From: Tridacna crocea
Taxonomy: Eukaryota > Mollusca > Bivalvia > Cardiida > Cardiidae
DNA length: 64,000 nt
Assembly: GCA_943736015.1 (NCBI GenBank)
Contig: OX031060.1
Coordinates: 10,429,501-10,493,500, forward strand
Direction of reading: 5' to 3'
The translations under genes were made by a program, and so were the position numbers. The notes beneath the pieces were generated by a model. It was not told the origin of the DNA and ran no database searches. It was given only the letters and a program-made list of their open reading frames with translations. Positions 22,301-28,838 of this stretch are shown in pieces. How positions within the stretch are numbered: position 1 is the stretch's first letter; the number at the start of each line of letters is the position of its first letter.

Positions 22301-24668
22301 TACACAATGTTTTCTATCCTTCACAAAACAAATTTCAAATTTTCAGTCACTTTTATTTTGTCGTCTGCAAATGCTTTCCCTGTGGACATGCCTAAAATAC
22401 TATCGTTTGTTAATAAGTTAAATTTGAAATTTTGAATACTGATTTAATTTAACTCTTTACCATAAGACAAAAATTTAGTCTTTCTAAATTGAAAGCTTTT
22501 GCAGATGACAAATTAAAGGTCAGACAAATGACAAAATTTGATTTAAATAGAGAAGAAAAGGAGAAAATGTTGGTAACCAGTGATTTGAAGCCTTTTCAAG
22601 TAGAATTTTTAAACTCAAATCTGTGTGGTAAAGGGTCAAATTATGCAGTGCATGTAAAATATGTTCAGATAGTTCGGAAATCTCACTTATTTTTATTTAT
22701 TTACAGCCCGGCTTTACTTGAGAAATTGTCACAAAGTAATGAAACGTTTCAAAAAGAACTGGATGAAGATGATGGTAAGAAAGTTTTGGTTTTTTTACCT
22801 CAGCTGACACTAAAGTATTGTCATAGCCATCGTGGTTTCATCAGCATTTTTGTCTCTTTTGTGCAAAAACTTTACCATTTTACGATTTCTCTGTTATTAC
22901 TGAAGATACCTTTAACTCTTTACCCTACAATCCAAACTTCTAACGATCCTGAGAAAGAAGCCTGTAGGAAACATTGTGGAAAAAGGAGAAAATGGTTTTT
23001 AATTTTTTTGACATGTTTAATTTGTCTTCTGCAAATGCTTTCAATTTGGACAAGTCTGAGAAATGATGTGAGAATGGGAAAAACTGCCGGAAGGGCCGTA
23101 TTATGTTGTGGCCCCAGTCGTCCGCCTGTCTGTCCATTAGCAGTTTCTTGCATGCACAACTCCTACAATTTTCATTGGAATAAATTCAGACTTGCCACAA
23201 CGAATCTCTATAACATGTAGTTGTACATGTGACATCTAGGCATTCAAAGCCCCTCCGGGTGGCTCAGTGGTGAGCGCGTCAGACTCATGACCTGGTGGTT
23301 GTGAGTTCAATTCCCTGTTAAGGCGAACTTTCTTTCCGTCGTATTTTTGCCTCTCACCTCTGCTGAAGCATGTAAGAAAAGTTGGTGGCTTTGGAAAGAA
23401 AGTTGTGTTAGTACTGGTGTGAGAAGGCCAGCAAACACATGTGGGACACCGACCGCCATGATATGACCTTAGCTGTTGAATTGGTGTTAAACCCCAATAC
23501 AACCTATCAAGGCGTTCTAAATTTTGACCCATTTCACAGACAAGCCCCTCCCGGCATATATTCGCCACTCTCTGTAGCTCTTGTCTCACAATATTTTCTA
23601 CCCTTTCAAAGAGGAATCCCAAATTGAGACACATTTTATTTGTTACCTGCAAATGCTTTTCAGATGGACCAGTCTGCAATTATAATGACTGCTAAAGAGC
23701 TGTCCAAGTTAGGTGGTTAACTGACTGATTGTATTTTGTTTAATCCAATTTTCAACATTATTTCAGTTATATTGCGGCAGCCAATACCCCTGTCCATGCT
23801 ATCCTGGACTTCCTTTTTACTTGTACTCTGCACAGTATTCTTTCCGAGCCACTGGCTGCTTTCCCACATAACTAGCATCAAAACAATGATCAGCGGTGAA
23901 AGAAGATTGAATTCTGTTGTAATGACTGTCATTAATCCTTTACCAAACAATCCCTGGTTTTTACGACCCTCAAGATAGAAAACAAGATTAAAAAGGAGAA
24001 AATGCTGGTAAACAGCATTTTCTCCTTTTCCAACAATGTTTTCTACCCTGCTGAAAACAAATCTCAGTTTTTGAATTACCTTTATTTTGTCGTCTGCAAG
24101 CGCTTTCAATTTGGACCAGTCTAGAATTTTGTCGTTTGGTAAAGAGTTAATTCTGGGAAAGAAATTTGCCTAGCCTGGGATTGCACCAGTAACCCCCTGT
24201 CCTTTAATTCTTCACCACACAATTCCGACATTTAACACCCCTGAGAAAGAAGCCTGTAGGAAACATTGTGGGAAAAGGAGAAAATGCTGGTATCCAGCAA
24301 TTTCTCCTTTTTCCACAAGGTTTTCTACCCTGGTGGAAACAAATTTCAATTTTTGAGTTGCATTTATTTTGTTGTCTGCAAGTGCTTTCAGTTTGGACTG
24401 ATCTGAAAATTTGTTTTTTGGTAAAGAGTTAAACCTGCATGCTACCTACTGTGCTACTGTGGCTTGGCCCAAGTTAGCTGACGATACCATATAAATTTCC
24501 CTTTCAGCCAAGAAACTTGATATTGATCAAGTCGACATTGACGAGAAGATATTCCGTTGGGAACTCAATGAGGACGCAATGGCCAATGATAAACTTGCTG
24601 AAGGAATCCGAAAATTTGCAGCGGATGCTGTCAAACTTGAGAATATGATTAGATCTCGGCTGCAATAA
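7229..24668 (+). CDS. TALDO1: Transaldolase gene, eight exons (5'-partial)
   Basis: Cytosolic enzyme of the non-oxidative pentose phosphate pathway; it moves a dihydroxyacetone unit between sugar phosphates through a Schiff-base lysine. Joined exons 7229-7352, 10433-10540, 11237-11368, 17096-17153, 19653-19767, 21412-21541, 22707-22774 and 24508-24668 give 298 residues in one frame, every intron GT-AG. The product aligns without gaps to animal transaldolase from human-equivalent residue 33 to about seven residues before the human end. The Schiff-base lysine ([14 protein letters not shown], partial residue 110 = human Lys142) and the catalytic glutamate ([10 protein letters not shown], partial residue 74 = Glu106) are present; the catalytic Asp27 lies in the missing first exon. 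Introns carry many TTAA hairpin MITEs. An AATAAA overlaps the stop codon. Identification is firm; only the 5' end is open. Confidence 0.97.
7411..7638 (-). mobile_element. TTAA hairpin MITE, perfect hairpin
   Basis: TTAG...TTAC ends (decayed TTAA). Arms from AGAAAACATTGTGGGAAAAG to the complementary end pair without mismatch around GCTGGTTACCAGC; one of the best-preserved hairpins. Lies 58 bp after a TALDO1 exon. Confidence 0.87.
7655..7864 (-). mobile_element. TTAA hairpin MITE with paired arm change
   Basis: Arms read TTGTAGGAAAAGG and CCTTTTCCTACA: the GTGGG to GTAGG change is matched on both arms. Right TTAA at 7861. Confidence 0.84.
7999..8226 (-). mobile_element. TTAA hairpin MITE
   Basis: 228 bp, TTAA at both ends, GGTTACC centre; two arm mismatches near GAAGAAAATG and CTTTTCTCAC. 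Confidence 0.87.
8880..9345. repeat. Decayed ~150-bp tandem array of a mollusc repeat
   Basis: About three to four diverged units sharing AAAAAGTAGGTCACTAGG, CCTTGTATGCATTCT and AAACTTGGTCAGAAAGTTTG/TTGTCTTGATGATA. I recognise this type as common in molluscs; here it is untranscribed intron sequence of TALDO1. Confidence 0.65.
9364..10212. mobile_element. Chain of four TTAA MITEs sharing junctions
   Basis: Four elements abut with single shared junctions: 9364-9589 (plus), 9586-9829 (subfamily 2, minus), 9826-10059 (minus, decayed hairpin), 10056-10212 (minus, most of the left hairpin arm deleted). Junctions are GTAA at 9586 and TTAA at 9826 and 10056; the chain ends with TTAA at 10209. No unrelated DNA separates them. 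Confidence 0.83.
10219..10383. mobile_element. GATTGG-core hairpin element, copy 1
   Basis: Outer inverted ends TATTCATCAACCATTCT and AAGAATGGTGTGTGAATA. The core 10245-10328 pairs GAAAGTAACATCACTTCTGA TTGGC with its complement around CATATGG. Relatives at 21275-21400 and 43500-43660. It directly abuts the MITE chain. Confidence 0.78.
10433..10540 (+). CDS. TALDO1: TALDO1 exon with catalytic Glu
   Basis: Acceptor cattaaacag, donor gtgcgt. Encodes [18 protein letters not shown] through [10 protein letters not shown], containing the family glutamate equivalent to human Glu106. Lies between a four-element MITE chain plus a second hairpin element on its left and another MITE about 70 bp to its right. 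Confidence 0.96.
10610..10800 (+). mobile_element. TTAA hairpin MITE (left end eroded)
   Basis: Hairpin AAAACACTGTGGGAAGAG.. GGTAACC ..; right arm followed by CACCTGCAAATGCTTTC and AATTTGGAAAAGTCTAAAA. A further decayed copy follows at 10862-11060. Confidence 0.72.
11237..11368 (+). CDS. TALDO1: TALDO1 exon with Schiff-base Lys
   Basis: Acceptor tacctactag, donor gtaggt. Encodes [20 protein letters not shown] and then [18 protein letters not shown]; the lysine in ILIKLSS is the Schiff-base residue. A subfamily-3 MITE begins 40 bp downstream. Confidence 0.97.
11408..11637. mobile_element. TTAA MITE, subfamily 3
   Basis: TTAA at 11408 and 11634; ends CCCTTTACTCCATAGATAC and TTATGGGGTAAAGGG. 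Hairpin tip reads GGTGAAATTGCTCGTGACG with complementary arm, unlike the GCTGGTAACCAGC of subfamily 1. Close match to 26998-27230. Confidence 0.87.
11952..12470. repeat. AGCTCACCTGAGC dispersed repeat
   Basis: Starts TTAGCTCACCTGAGCATGA, GGTGAGCTTTTGTGATCGCC, a widespread mollusc repeat by general knowledge. Two loosely repeated segments (TTCATATGATGCCCCT near 12275 and 12435) follow. Non-coding here. Confidence 0.6.
12470..13012. mobile_element. Chain of three TTAA MITEs
   Basis: A right half (12470-12591) starting at the hairpin's right arm is followed by a full copy (12588-12813) and a decayed minus copy (12810-13012). The middle copy has GAGACAATGC/GCATTGTCTC, a matched change in both arms, and centre GGTTACC instead of the usual GGTAACC for its orientation. 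Confidence 0.78.
13030..13400. repeat. TATACCCCC/GTCCGTCTG dispersed repeat
   Basis: ATACCCCCTCAAAATGAATG, then CTGTCTGTCCGTGTGTCCG, and a tail with TCTGTCAAAGTGCTGGTGGGG. The inverse arrangement occurs at 59065-59205, so this is a dispersed family. Confidence 0.6.
13680..13880 (-). mobile_element. tRNA-derived SINE (same family as 23246-23520)
   Basis: Minus strand: GGATAGCTCAGTGGTTAGCG (box A) and GAGTTCGATACCC (box B), then CAAACTTTCTTTCTGGCG and CCTCTCACCTCTG, matching the plus-strand SINE at 23246. Confidence 0.72.
14097..14326 (+). mobile_element. TTAA hairpin MITE
   Basis: Left flank ATAA (decayed), right TTAA at 14323. Canonical GGTAACC tip. Followed by an AT-rich stretch (TATATAGCAAATACATATAT) at 14345-14420. 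Confidence 0.84.
14640..15494. mobile_element. Cluster of four TTAA MITEs
   Basis: 14640-14866 (plus, GGTCACC tip), a left half 14866-15025 (minus), 15035-15268 (plus), 15265-15494 (plus). The last two share the TTAA at 15265. The last copy has the variant ends CCCTTTCCCAAACAATCCC and a CTATCCTATCATA segment shared with 50671-50899. Confidence 0.78.
15777..15987 (+). mobile_element. TTAA hairpin MITE with paired arm change
   Basis: Arms AATGTAGGCAAAGGAG and CTCCTTTTCCTACA carry matched GTAGG/CCTAC; tip is GGTTACC, opposite to the usual tip for this orientation. A decayed copy precedes at 15540-15770. Confidence 0.78.
15988..16186. repeat. Dispersed ~195-bp repeat, copy 1
   Basis: GGGTAGAGGAAATG ... 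TAGATTTTTTGTATGATTAT ... GCATATCCCAGGCATTTC ... AAGCACAAAGTAAC. Matches 41745-41943 in the same orientation. Family not recognised. Confidence 0.72.
16498..17063. mobile_element. Three TTAA MITEs upstream of a TALDO1 exon
   Basis: 16498-16726 (minus, decayed hairpin); 16754-16935 (plus, left hairpin arm deleted so that CCTCAGAAACTGCTGG is fused); 16932-17063 (half, minus). The last two share TTAA at 16932, and the chain ends 32 bp before the exon at 17096. Confidence 0.76.
17096..17153 (+). CDS. TALDO1: TALDO1 short exon
   Basis: 58-nt exon after ...caaatttcag and before gtaaat. Encodes [19 protein letters not shown], matching the family NMTLLF strand. The end of a MITE (TTAA at 17060-17063) lies only 32 bp upstream of the exon, so the polypyrimidine region follows directly on transposon sequence. 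Confidence 0.95.
17319..17562 (-). mobile_element. TTAA MITE, subfamily 2, with arm duplication
   Basis: TTAA at 17319 and 17559. A 17-bp unit GACTGTGGGAAAAGGAG is doubled in the left hairpin arm only. Tip TGCTTGTTACGAGCA. Confidence 0.85.
17935..18215. repeat. GGGATCACCCGTGGCGG dispersed repeat
   Basis: GACCGTCGAAGACGGGACAT, ATGGGATCACCCGTGGCG, then AGTGCCCTTTGTTGTTTTTC and CTTACAACTTGGGG-type sequence. Resembles a known mollusc repeat type. 17570-17930 shows nothing recognisable. Confidence 0.5.
18546..18751 (-). mobile_element. TTAA MITE, subfamily 2, left hairpin arm lost
   Basis: TTAA at 18546 and 18748. The left arm is deleted (AGAAGACACTGTTATGAGCAG) while the right arm CTCCTTTTCCCACAATG stays. 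A decayed minus fragment follows at 18775-18945. Confidence 0.82.
19026..19254 (+). mobile_element. TTAA hairpin MITE with flipped centre
   Basis: Left TTAA at 19026, right end TTGA. Perfect hairpin, but tip GGTTACC although the arms are in the orientation that normally shows GGTAACC. Confidence 0.86.
19309..19535 (-). mobile_element. TTAA hairpin MITE
   Basis: Left end CTCTTTACCAGACAAC, right TTAA at 19531. Left outer arm is altered; inner hairpin from TTGTGGGAAAAGG intact with tip GCTGTTTACCAGC. Confidence 0.8.
19653..19767 (+). CDS. TALDO1: TALDO1 exon
   Basis: Acceptor ttcatttatttag, donor gtatgt. Encodes [20 protein letters not shown], then [18 protein letters not shown], the highly conserved [12 protein letters not shown] strand of transaldolase. 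Confidence 0.97.
20043..20742. mobile_element. Three TTAA MITEs
   Basis: 20043-20192 (minus, right hairpin arm mostly deleted), 20193-20411 (plus, left outer end lost), 20504-20742 (plus; the tip is duplicated as GGTAACCAGCATTTAACCAG). A decayed minus copy follows to 20955. Confidence 0.76.
21275..21400. mobile_element. GATTGG-core hairpin element, copy 2
   Basis: 21275-21340 pairs AAAGTAACACAACTTCTGAT TGGC with its complement around CCATTTGG; flank GAAGAATAAGAATGG as in copy 1. Ends 12 bp before a TALDO1 exon. Confidence 0.78.
21412..21541 (+). CDS. TALDO1: TALDO1 exon
   Basis: Acceptor tccattttcag, donor gtaagt. Encodes [19 protein letters not shown], then [20 protein letters not shown], containing the MGASFRN phosphate-binding segment of the family. 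A GATTGG-type hairpin element (21275-21400) ends just upstream. Confidence 0.97.
21715..22000. repeat. Cys-type GAAGGGCAAGC repeat fragment
   Basis: TATGCTTCCTGAAGGGCAAG, CGCCGCTTTGTTTGTCC, a TCCG/TCCA-rich run and CCAAATTGGATGATACTTC: a diverged copy of the repeat at 31083-31629. Confidence 0.62.
22209..22636. mobile_element. Two TTAA MITEs
   Basis: 22209-22431 (plus; hairpin tip shortened to AAAAACCCAGCATTTTC) and 22449-22636 (minus; right hairpin arm missing after GTTGGTAACCAG). A fragment of a third lies at 22916-23050 after the TALDO1 exon. Confidence 0.78.
22707..22774 (+). CDS. TALDO1: TALDO1 exon
   Basis: 68-nt exon, acceptor ttatttacag, donor gtaaga. Encodes [20 protein letters not shown], the helix following LLTIS(P) in the family. 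Sequence is less conserved than neighbouring exons but phase and position fit exactly. Confidence 0.93.
23246..23520 (+). mobile_element. tRNA-derived SINE
   Basis: Box A GGTGGCTCAGTGGTGAGCG (23258-23276), box B GAGTTCAATTCC (23303-23314), body with TTCTTTCCGTCG and CCTCTCACCTCTG, tail GAATTGGTGTTAAACCCC. Complete-looking member of the family at 13680-13880. Confidence 0.8.
23932..24150 (+). mobile_element. TTAA MITE inserted in a SINE
   Basis: Removing the element and one TTAA restores continuous SINE sequence (GTCATTAATTCTGGGAAAG compared with CCATTCTTCGGAAAG at 41650). Left part of the hairpin is shortened. Confidence 0.82.
24204..24432 (+). mobile_element. Second TTAA MITE in the same SINE
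   Basis: TTAA at both ends (24204, 24429); tip GGTATCC; inserted in the tRNA-like head of the SINE, about 75 bp before the last TALDO1 exon. Confidence 0.83.
24508..24668 (+). CDS. TALDO1: TALDO1 terminal exon and stop
   Basis: Acceptor ccctttcag. Encodes [20 protein letters not shown] through [15 protein letters not shown] to RSRLQ and TAA at 24666-24668. DEKIFRW and [13 protein letters not shown] are family landmarks. The protein ends about seven residues earlier than human transaldolase, which lacks no catalytic element. Confidence 0.97.
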
Positions 24669-24669
24669 A
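24664..24669 (+). promoter_or_regulatory. AATAAA overlapping the TALDO1 stop codon
   Basis: The final codons CAA TAA A spell a canonical poly(A) hexamer. No other AATAAA was seen on this strand in the next several hundred bases outside MITEs, so it may be the working signal (3' UTR of about 20 nt) or a coincidence. Confidence 0.35.
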
Positions 24670-24886
24670 ACAGACATCCTTGGTTCACATATGAAGATGT
24701 AATCAGAACTAGTGTTGAATTTTGGTTATGAAACTTTTTTTATTATTATGGTTTTATTGTTAGGCAATGAGTTAATGTCTCTGATTTTCTTGCAAGTTGG
24801 TCTATAGGTCTTTACTTTTTTATTTTCTACCTTTTTTCTGTGAATTTTCCACAATATAATCTGTTCTCAAGGTGACTTAATTCTTT

Positions 24887-25098
24887 CCAAACAATCCTGA
24901 CTTTAACAATCTTGGGGGAAAAAAAAGGCTTTTAAACATTGAGGGAAAATTAGAAAATGCTGCTAACCAGCACTTTCTCCTTTTCCCACAATGTTTTCTA
25001 CCCTATCAAAGATAAGAATCACCAATTTATCAACACTTGTCATCTGCAAATGCTTTTAATTTTATCCAGTCAAAAATTTTATCTTTTGGTTAAGAGTA
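24887..25098 (+). mobile_element. TTAA hairpin MITE (diverged)
   Basis: Left TTAA at 24887, right end GTAA. Short arm is altered (CAATCTTGGGGGAAAAAAAA); tip GCTAACCAGC unpaired by deletion. Confidence 0.72.
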
Positions 25099-25114
25099 AA
25101 TTCTTTTGCATAAT

Positions 25115-25795
25115 GATGAACGGAATTGTCCAAATTGATATCATTTGCAGATGACAATGTCTTTGTGGCTTGAGTTGTGCATTTTGGCTTAGAAAGGGTA
25201 GAAAATATCATGGGAAAAGGAGAAAACGCTGGTGACCAGCATCTTTTTTTCCTGCAATGTTTTCAAAAGTTCTAATCAGGTCTATTAAAACTCACAATTG
25301 TATTGGAAAGGCTTAACACCTTACCGAATGACAAAATTTTAGACTGATCCAAATTGAAAGCATTTGCAGACGATAAAGTAATAGTGATTGAAAAGTTGAA
25401 ATTTCGTTTGGGAAGGGAAGAAAACACTGCGGGAAAAGGAGAAAATGCTGGTTACCAGCATTTTCTCCTTTTTTCCACAATGTTTTTCGACAATGTTTCT
25501 CCTCAGGGTCATTAAAAGTTGGGATTGTGTGGTAAACTGTTAACTCTTTCATAGGTGGGAAATTTCAAACTTGTCTAAATTGAAAACATTTGCAGATAAC
25601 AAATTGATTGCATCCATATTTATTGGATTTGCCTTTATGAGGGTTGCAAACATTGTGAAAAAGGAATAAAAAGTTTGTTATCAAATTAAATAGAAGGAAA
25701 TATTGGCAAACAGCATCTTTTGTTTACCTACGATATTTGAAAAAACACTTCTTCCTTTGGGGTTTGTTAAAAGACAGTATTGTTTGGTAAAGAAT
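25115..25795 (-). mobile_element. Chain of three TTAA MITEs
   Basis: 25115-25316, 25313-25543 and 25540-25795, all long-arm first, share TTAA at 25313 and 25540. The middle copy is well preserved (GGTTACC tip); the outer two are decayed. Confidence 0.8.
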
Positions 25796-25892
25796 ATCTA
25801 TCACAATAAAGTGTTTCTGATACATGTAAATATTATGTTATGTGAAAGTTTGAAATACTGTATTTTGGAACAAGCATTTGAGCTATGCTCTG

Positions 25893-26122
25893 TTAACCCT
25901 TTCCCAAACAAGCCCTGGTTTTTACATGTCTGCAGTAAAAGCCTTTTGAAAACACTGTTTGAGAAAAGAAGAAATTGCTCGTAACGAGCAATTTCTCCTT
26001 TTCCCAAAGTGTTTTCTACCCTTTTTGAGAACTTTCTGCCATTTTCTCCAAATCTAAAATTGTCGTCTGCAAACTCTTTAGGTTTGGAAGAGTCCAAAAT
26101 TTGTCATTTTGGAAAGGGTTAA
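25893..26122 (+). mobile_element. TTAA MITE, subfamily 2
   Basis: TTAA at 25893 and 26119. Tip GAAATTGCTCGTAACGAGCA with complementary arms; best intact subfamily-2 hairpin core. Long arm GCAAACTCTTTAGGTTTGG, AAGAGTCCAAAATTTG. Confidence 0.87.
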
Positions 26123-26131
26123 AAGGGGGTT

Positions 26132-26396
26132 TAACTCTTTTCCAGATGAAAAAATTCTAGCCTTGTCCAAATTGAAAGCAGTTGCAGACGTCAATTTAAA
26201 TGTGACTCAAAAACTGCAATTTGATCGTGATAGGGTAGGAAACATTGAGAGAAAAGGAGAAAATGCTGGTTACTAGCATTTTCTCCTTTTCCCACAATGT
26301 TTTCAGGTTACCAGCATTTTTTCTCCTTTTCCCACAATGTTTTCAAAAGGCTTCTTTCCTAAAGAGTGCTTAAAGTCATTGTGTGGTAAACGGTTA
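26132..26396 (-). mobile_element. TTAA MITE with duplicated right hairpin arm
   Basis: TTAA at 26132 and 26393. The right arm from GGTTACYAGCATTTT to CACAATGTTTTC occurs twice in direct order (26267-26304, 26305-26343). Confidence 0.82.
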
Positions 26397-26546
26397 ATGC
26401 ATTTGTAAATATGTATCAACCTTGGTCCATCTGCGCAGTCTGACTTCTGCACATAAAAAGACCATCTCATGTTTCAGCTGGTAAGTCTCCATTTTTTGCG
26501 CTATTTTTCTTGAATTCTTGTTGGAATCATTCATGTGTTGCGCACA

Positions 26547-26862
26547 GCTTAGTCCAGTGGCTTGGTTGGTAGCAAACAGGGCTTGAAACTGGGAAGTCGC
26601 TGGTTTGAATCCCAGCTGTGCCAGTTTTTTTTTTTTTTCCTATGGAATGTTGATAGACATTGCTGCAAGATTTATTCCTCACTAATGACTGATTATCCTT
26701 TATCCTTTTCACACTGATCTGGTTGGTTGGGGGGGGGGGGGGGGAACTGGGGGATAAACTTGCTGAAGAAATGATGGAAAACATGGATAGGTGCACTTGC
26801 TAATGCTATATAGCAGATTGAAAATGTAAATGGCGCTAAACAACATACAATCAAACAAATAA
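26547..26862 (+). mobile_element. tRNA-derived SINE with long T and G runs
   Basis: Head GTGGCTTGGTTGGTAGC (box-A-like) and GGTTTGAATCCCAGC (box B), a T-run at 26626-26638, a 16-G run at 26729-26744, and tail AAATGGCGCTAAACAAC typical of invertebrate SINE 3' ends. Confidence 0.68.
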
Positions 26863-26970
26863 CTGCATTATCAAACAAAAGGATATTCCAAATTGATATT
26901 AGAATAAATTAAGAGAACATATTTGAATCATGCTTTTCATATCAACCATGGCATATATTTTAGCATCATC

Positions 26971-27426
26971 TACCCTTTTACCACACAACGACGACTTTTA
27001 ACCCTTTACTCCATAGATACTCATTTCTACGCATTGCTTGTAGAAGCCTTTGGAAAACATTGTGGCAAAAGGTGAAATTGCTTGTGACGAGCAATTTCAC
27101 CTTTTGTCACAATGTTTTCTATGCTATCAAAAGGTGTCATATACCCATAAAAAACGGCTTCATCCTTGCTGTTATTTAGGGTCAATTAGAGATGCCATAG
27201 AAATAAATGCCTTATGGGGTAAATGGTTAAAGACCCTGAGAAAGAAACCTTTTGAAAACATTTGTGGAAAAGGAGAAAATGCTGGTAACCAGCATTTTCT
27301 CCTTTTCCTGCAAAGTTTTCTACCCTACCAAAGCAATATTGCACTATGTGGGCCACTTTGAAATTGTTGTCTGCAAATGCTTTCAATTTGGATAGGTCTA
27401 AAATTTTTCTTTTGGTAAAGGGTTAT
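26971..27426 (+). mobile_element. TTAA MITE interrupted by another MITE
   Basis: Outer element: left end TACCCTTTTACCACACAACG, interruption at 26998-27230, then resumes AGACCCTGAGAAAGAAACC, hairpin with GGTAACC tip, and ends TTTTGGTAAAGGGTTAT. Confidence 0.85.
26998..27230. mobile_element. Subfamily-3 MITE nested in a MITE, TTAA duplicated
   Basis: Flanked by TTAA at 26998-27001 and 27227-27230. Deleting it with one TTAA restores the outer element's GACTTTTAAAGACCCTGAG (family form: ACTTTTAACGACCCTGAG). Ends and tip match 11408-11637. Confidence 0.9.
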
Positions 27427-27540
27427 ATTGTTAAGTATCACTTTCTTTGTTATTTGATGTTTTGAATTTTATATGTAAAGAATGTTTTTGTGGTTCTCGG
27501 AGTGAGACTCTATACGTTCATTTCACTGTGAAGATATTGT

Positions 27541-27626
27541 AAATAGTGGGGTTTCATTCAAGGGAAGAAACTCTTCATAGACTAAATAATGGGGTTTCAT
27601 TCAAGGGAAGAAACTCTTCATAGACT
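27541..27626. repeat. 43-bp tandem duplication
   Basis: Two adjacent units AAATARTGGGGTTTCATTC...CTTCATAGACT, one mismatch seen, implying a recent duplication. Confidence 0.9.
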
Positions 27627-27989
27627 ATGTTGAATATAATTGCATTATCTCCCTTACATCTGTAAATTCAGCAAAGCTCTTTTCAACATGTTTACCCTAA
27701 CATTAAAATATTTCTATGGGCTAGTTAAAGATTGTTTTTCTTTTGTTTTTCTCCTTTTCCTACACCATTTTGAACTTTTATGACGTTAGGAAAGACCACG
27801 CATCTAAACTTTGCGGGATAAAAAGAAACTTGGTAACCAGCCCTTTCTCATTTTTACCACAATGTCTTGTACCCTTATAATGACAAATACAACAATTCAA
27901 ACCATTTCCACTCAATCCAGACTTTTGTCCCGGTGAGAAAGAGAGCTTTTGAAAACATTGTAAGACAAGAAGTAAATGCAGCTAACCAT

Positions 27990-28838
27990 ATAACTCATTA
28001 CCAAACGACAAAATTTTAGGTTTGTGGTAATCGAAAGCATTATGCAGACAACAAAATAAGTGACTGAAGATTTGAAATTTGTTTTTGAAGAGTAGAAAAC
28101 ATTGTAGGAAAAGGAGAAAATGCTTGTTACCAGCAATTTCTTCTTTTCCTACAATGTTTTCTAAAGGCCTCTTTCTCAGGGTCATCAGAAGTAGGGATTG
28201 TGTGGTAATGAGTTAGCCCAGAAAGAAACCATTAGAAAACATTGTGGTAACCAGCATTTTCTTTTTTTGCCCACAATGATTTTTTACCTTTCACAAAAAT
28301 TTCAAATTTTGGGTCACTTTTATTTTGTCGTCTGCAAATGCTTTCGATTTGGACAAACCTAAAATTTTGTTGTTTGTTAATGAGTTAACCCATTACCACA
28401 CAATCCCTACTTTCGACGCCCCTGAGGAAGAAGCCTTTTGAAAACACTGTGGGAAAAGGAGAAAATGCTGGTAACCGGCATTTTCTCCTTTTCCCACAGT
28501 GTTTTCTACCCTTCACAAAACAAAATTCAAATTTTCAGTCACTTTTATTTTGTCATCTGCAAATGCTTTTGATTTGGAAAAACCTAAAACTTTGTTGTTT
28601 GTTAATGAGTTAACCCATTACCACACAATCCCTACTTTCGACGCCCCTGAGGAAGAAGCCTTTTGAAAACACTGTGGGAAAAGGAGAAAATGCTGGTCAC
28701 CAGCATTTTCTCCTTTTCCCACAATGTTTTCTACCCTTCACAAAACAAAATTCAAATTTTCAGTCACTTTTATTTTGTCATCTGCAAATGCTTTTGATTT
28801 GGACAAACCTAAAATTTTGTTGTTTGTTAATGAGTTAA
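27990..28838. mobile_element. Chain of four TTAA MITEs
   Basis: 27990-28216 (minus, paired GTAGG/CCTAC change), 28213-28388 (plus, left end truncated), 28385-28613 and 28610-28838 (plus). Junctions are TTAG/TTAA shared by neighbours. The last two, 229 bp each, share TTTCGACGCCCCTGAGGAAG and differ at only a few sites, so they are a tandem duplication. Confidence 0.86.

Larger units (their letters stand above)
23717..24480 (-). mobile_element. SINE with unrecognised central domain, copy 2, split by two MITEs
   Basis: Pieces 23717-23931, 24151-24203 and 24433-24480 together match the SINE at 57655-57955: GCAGCCAATACCCCTGTCC, GCCACTGGCTGCTTTCCC, AAAACAATGATCAGCGGTGA, then the tRNA-like head on the minus strand. 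Two TTAA MITEs interrupt it. Confidence 0.72.

Noticed and set aside
22489-23220. 243-residue open frame on the plus strand, longest in the window
   Set aside because: It runs through MITE sequence, the 68-nt TALDO1 exon (22707-22774) in frame, and intron plus another MITE. Only the exon part is real coding sequence.
23246-23330. Functional tRNA genes at the box A/box B sites (also 3060-3120, 13800-13870, 26550-26625, 36186-36260, 57880-57950)
   Set aside because: Arms do not fold into clean cloverleaves and each is followed by a SINE body and tail shared between copies.
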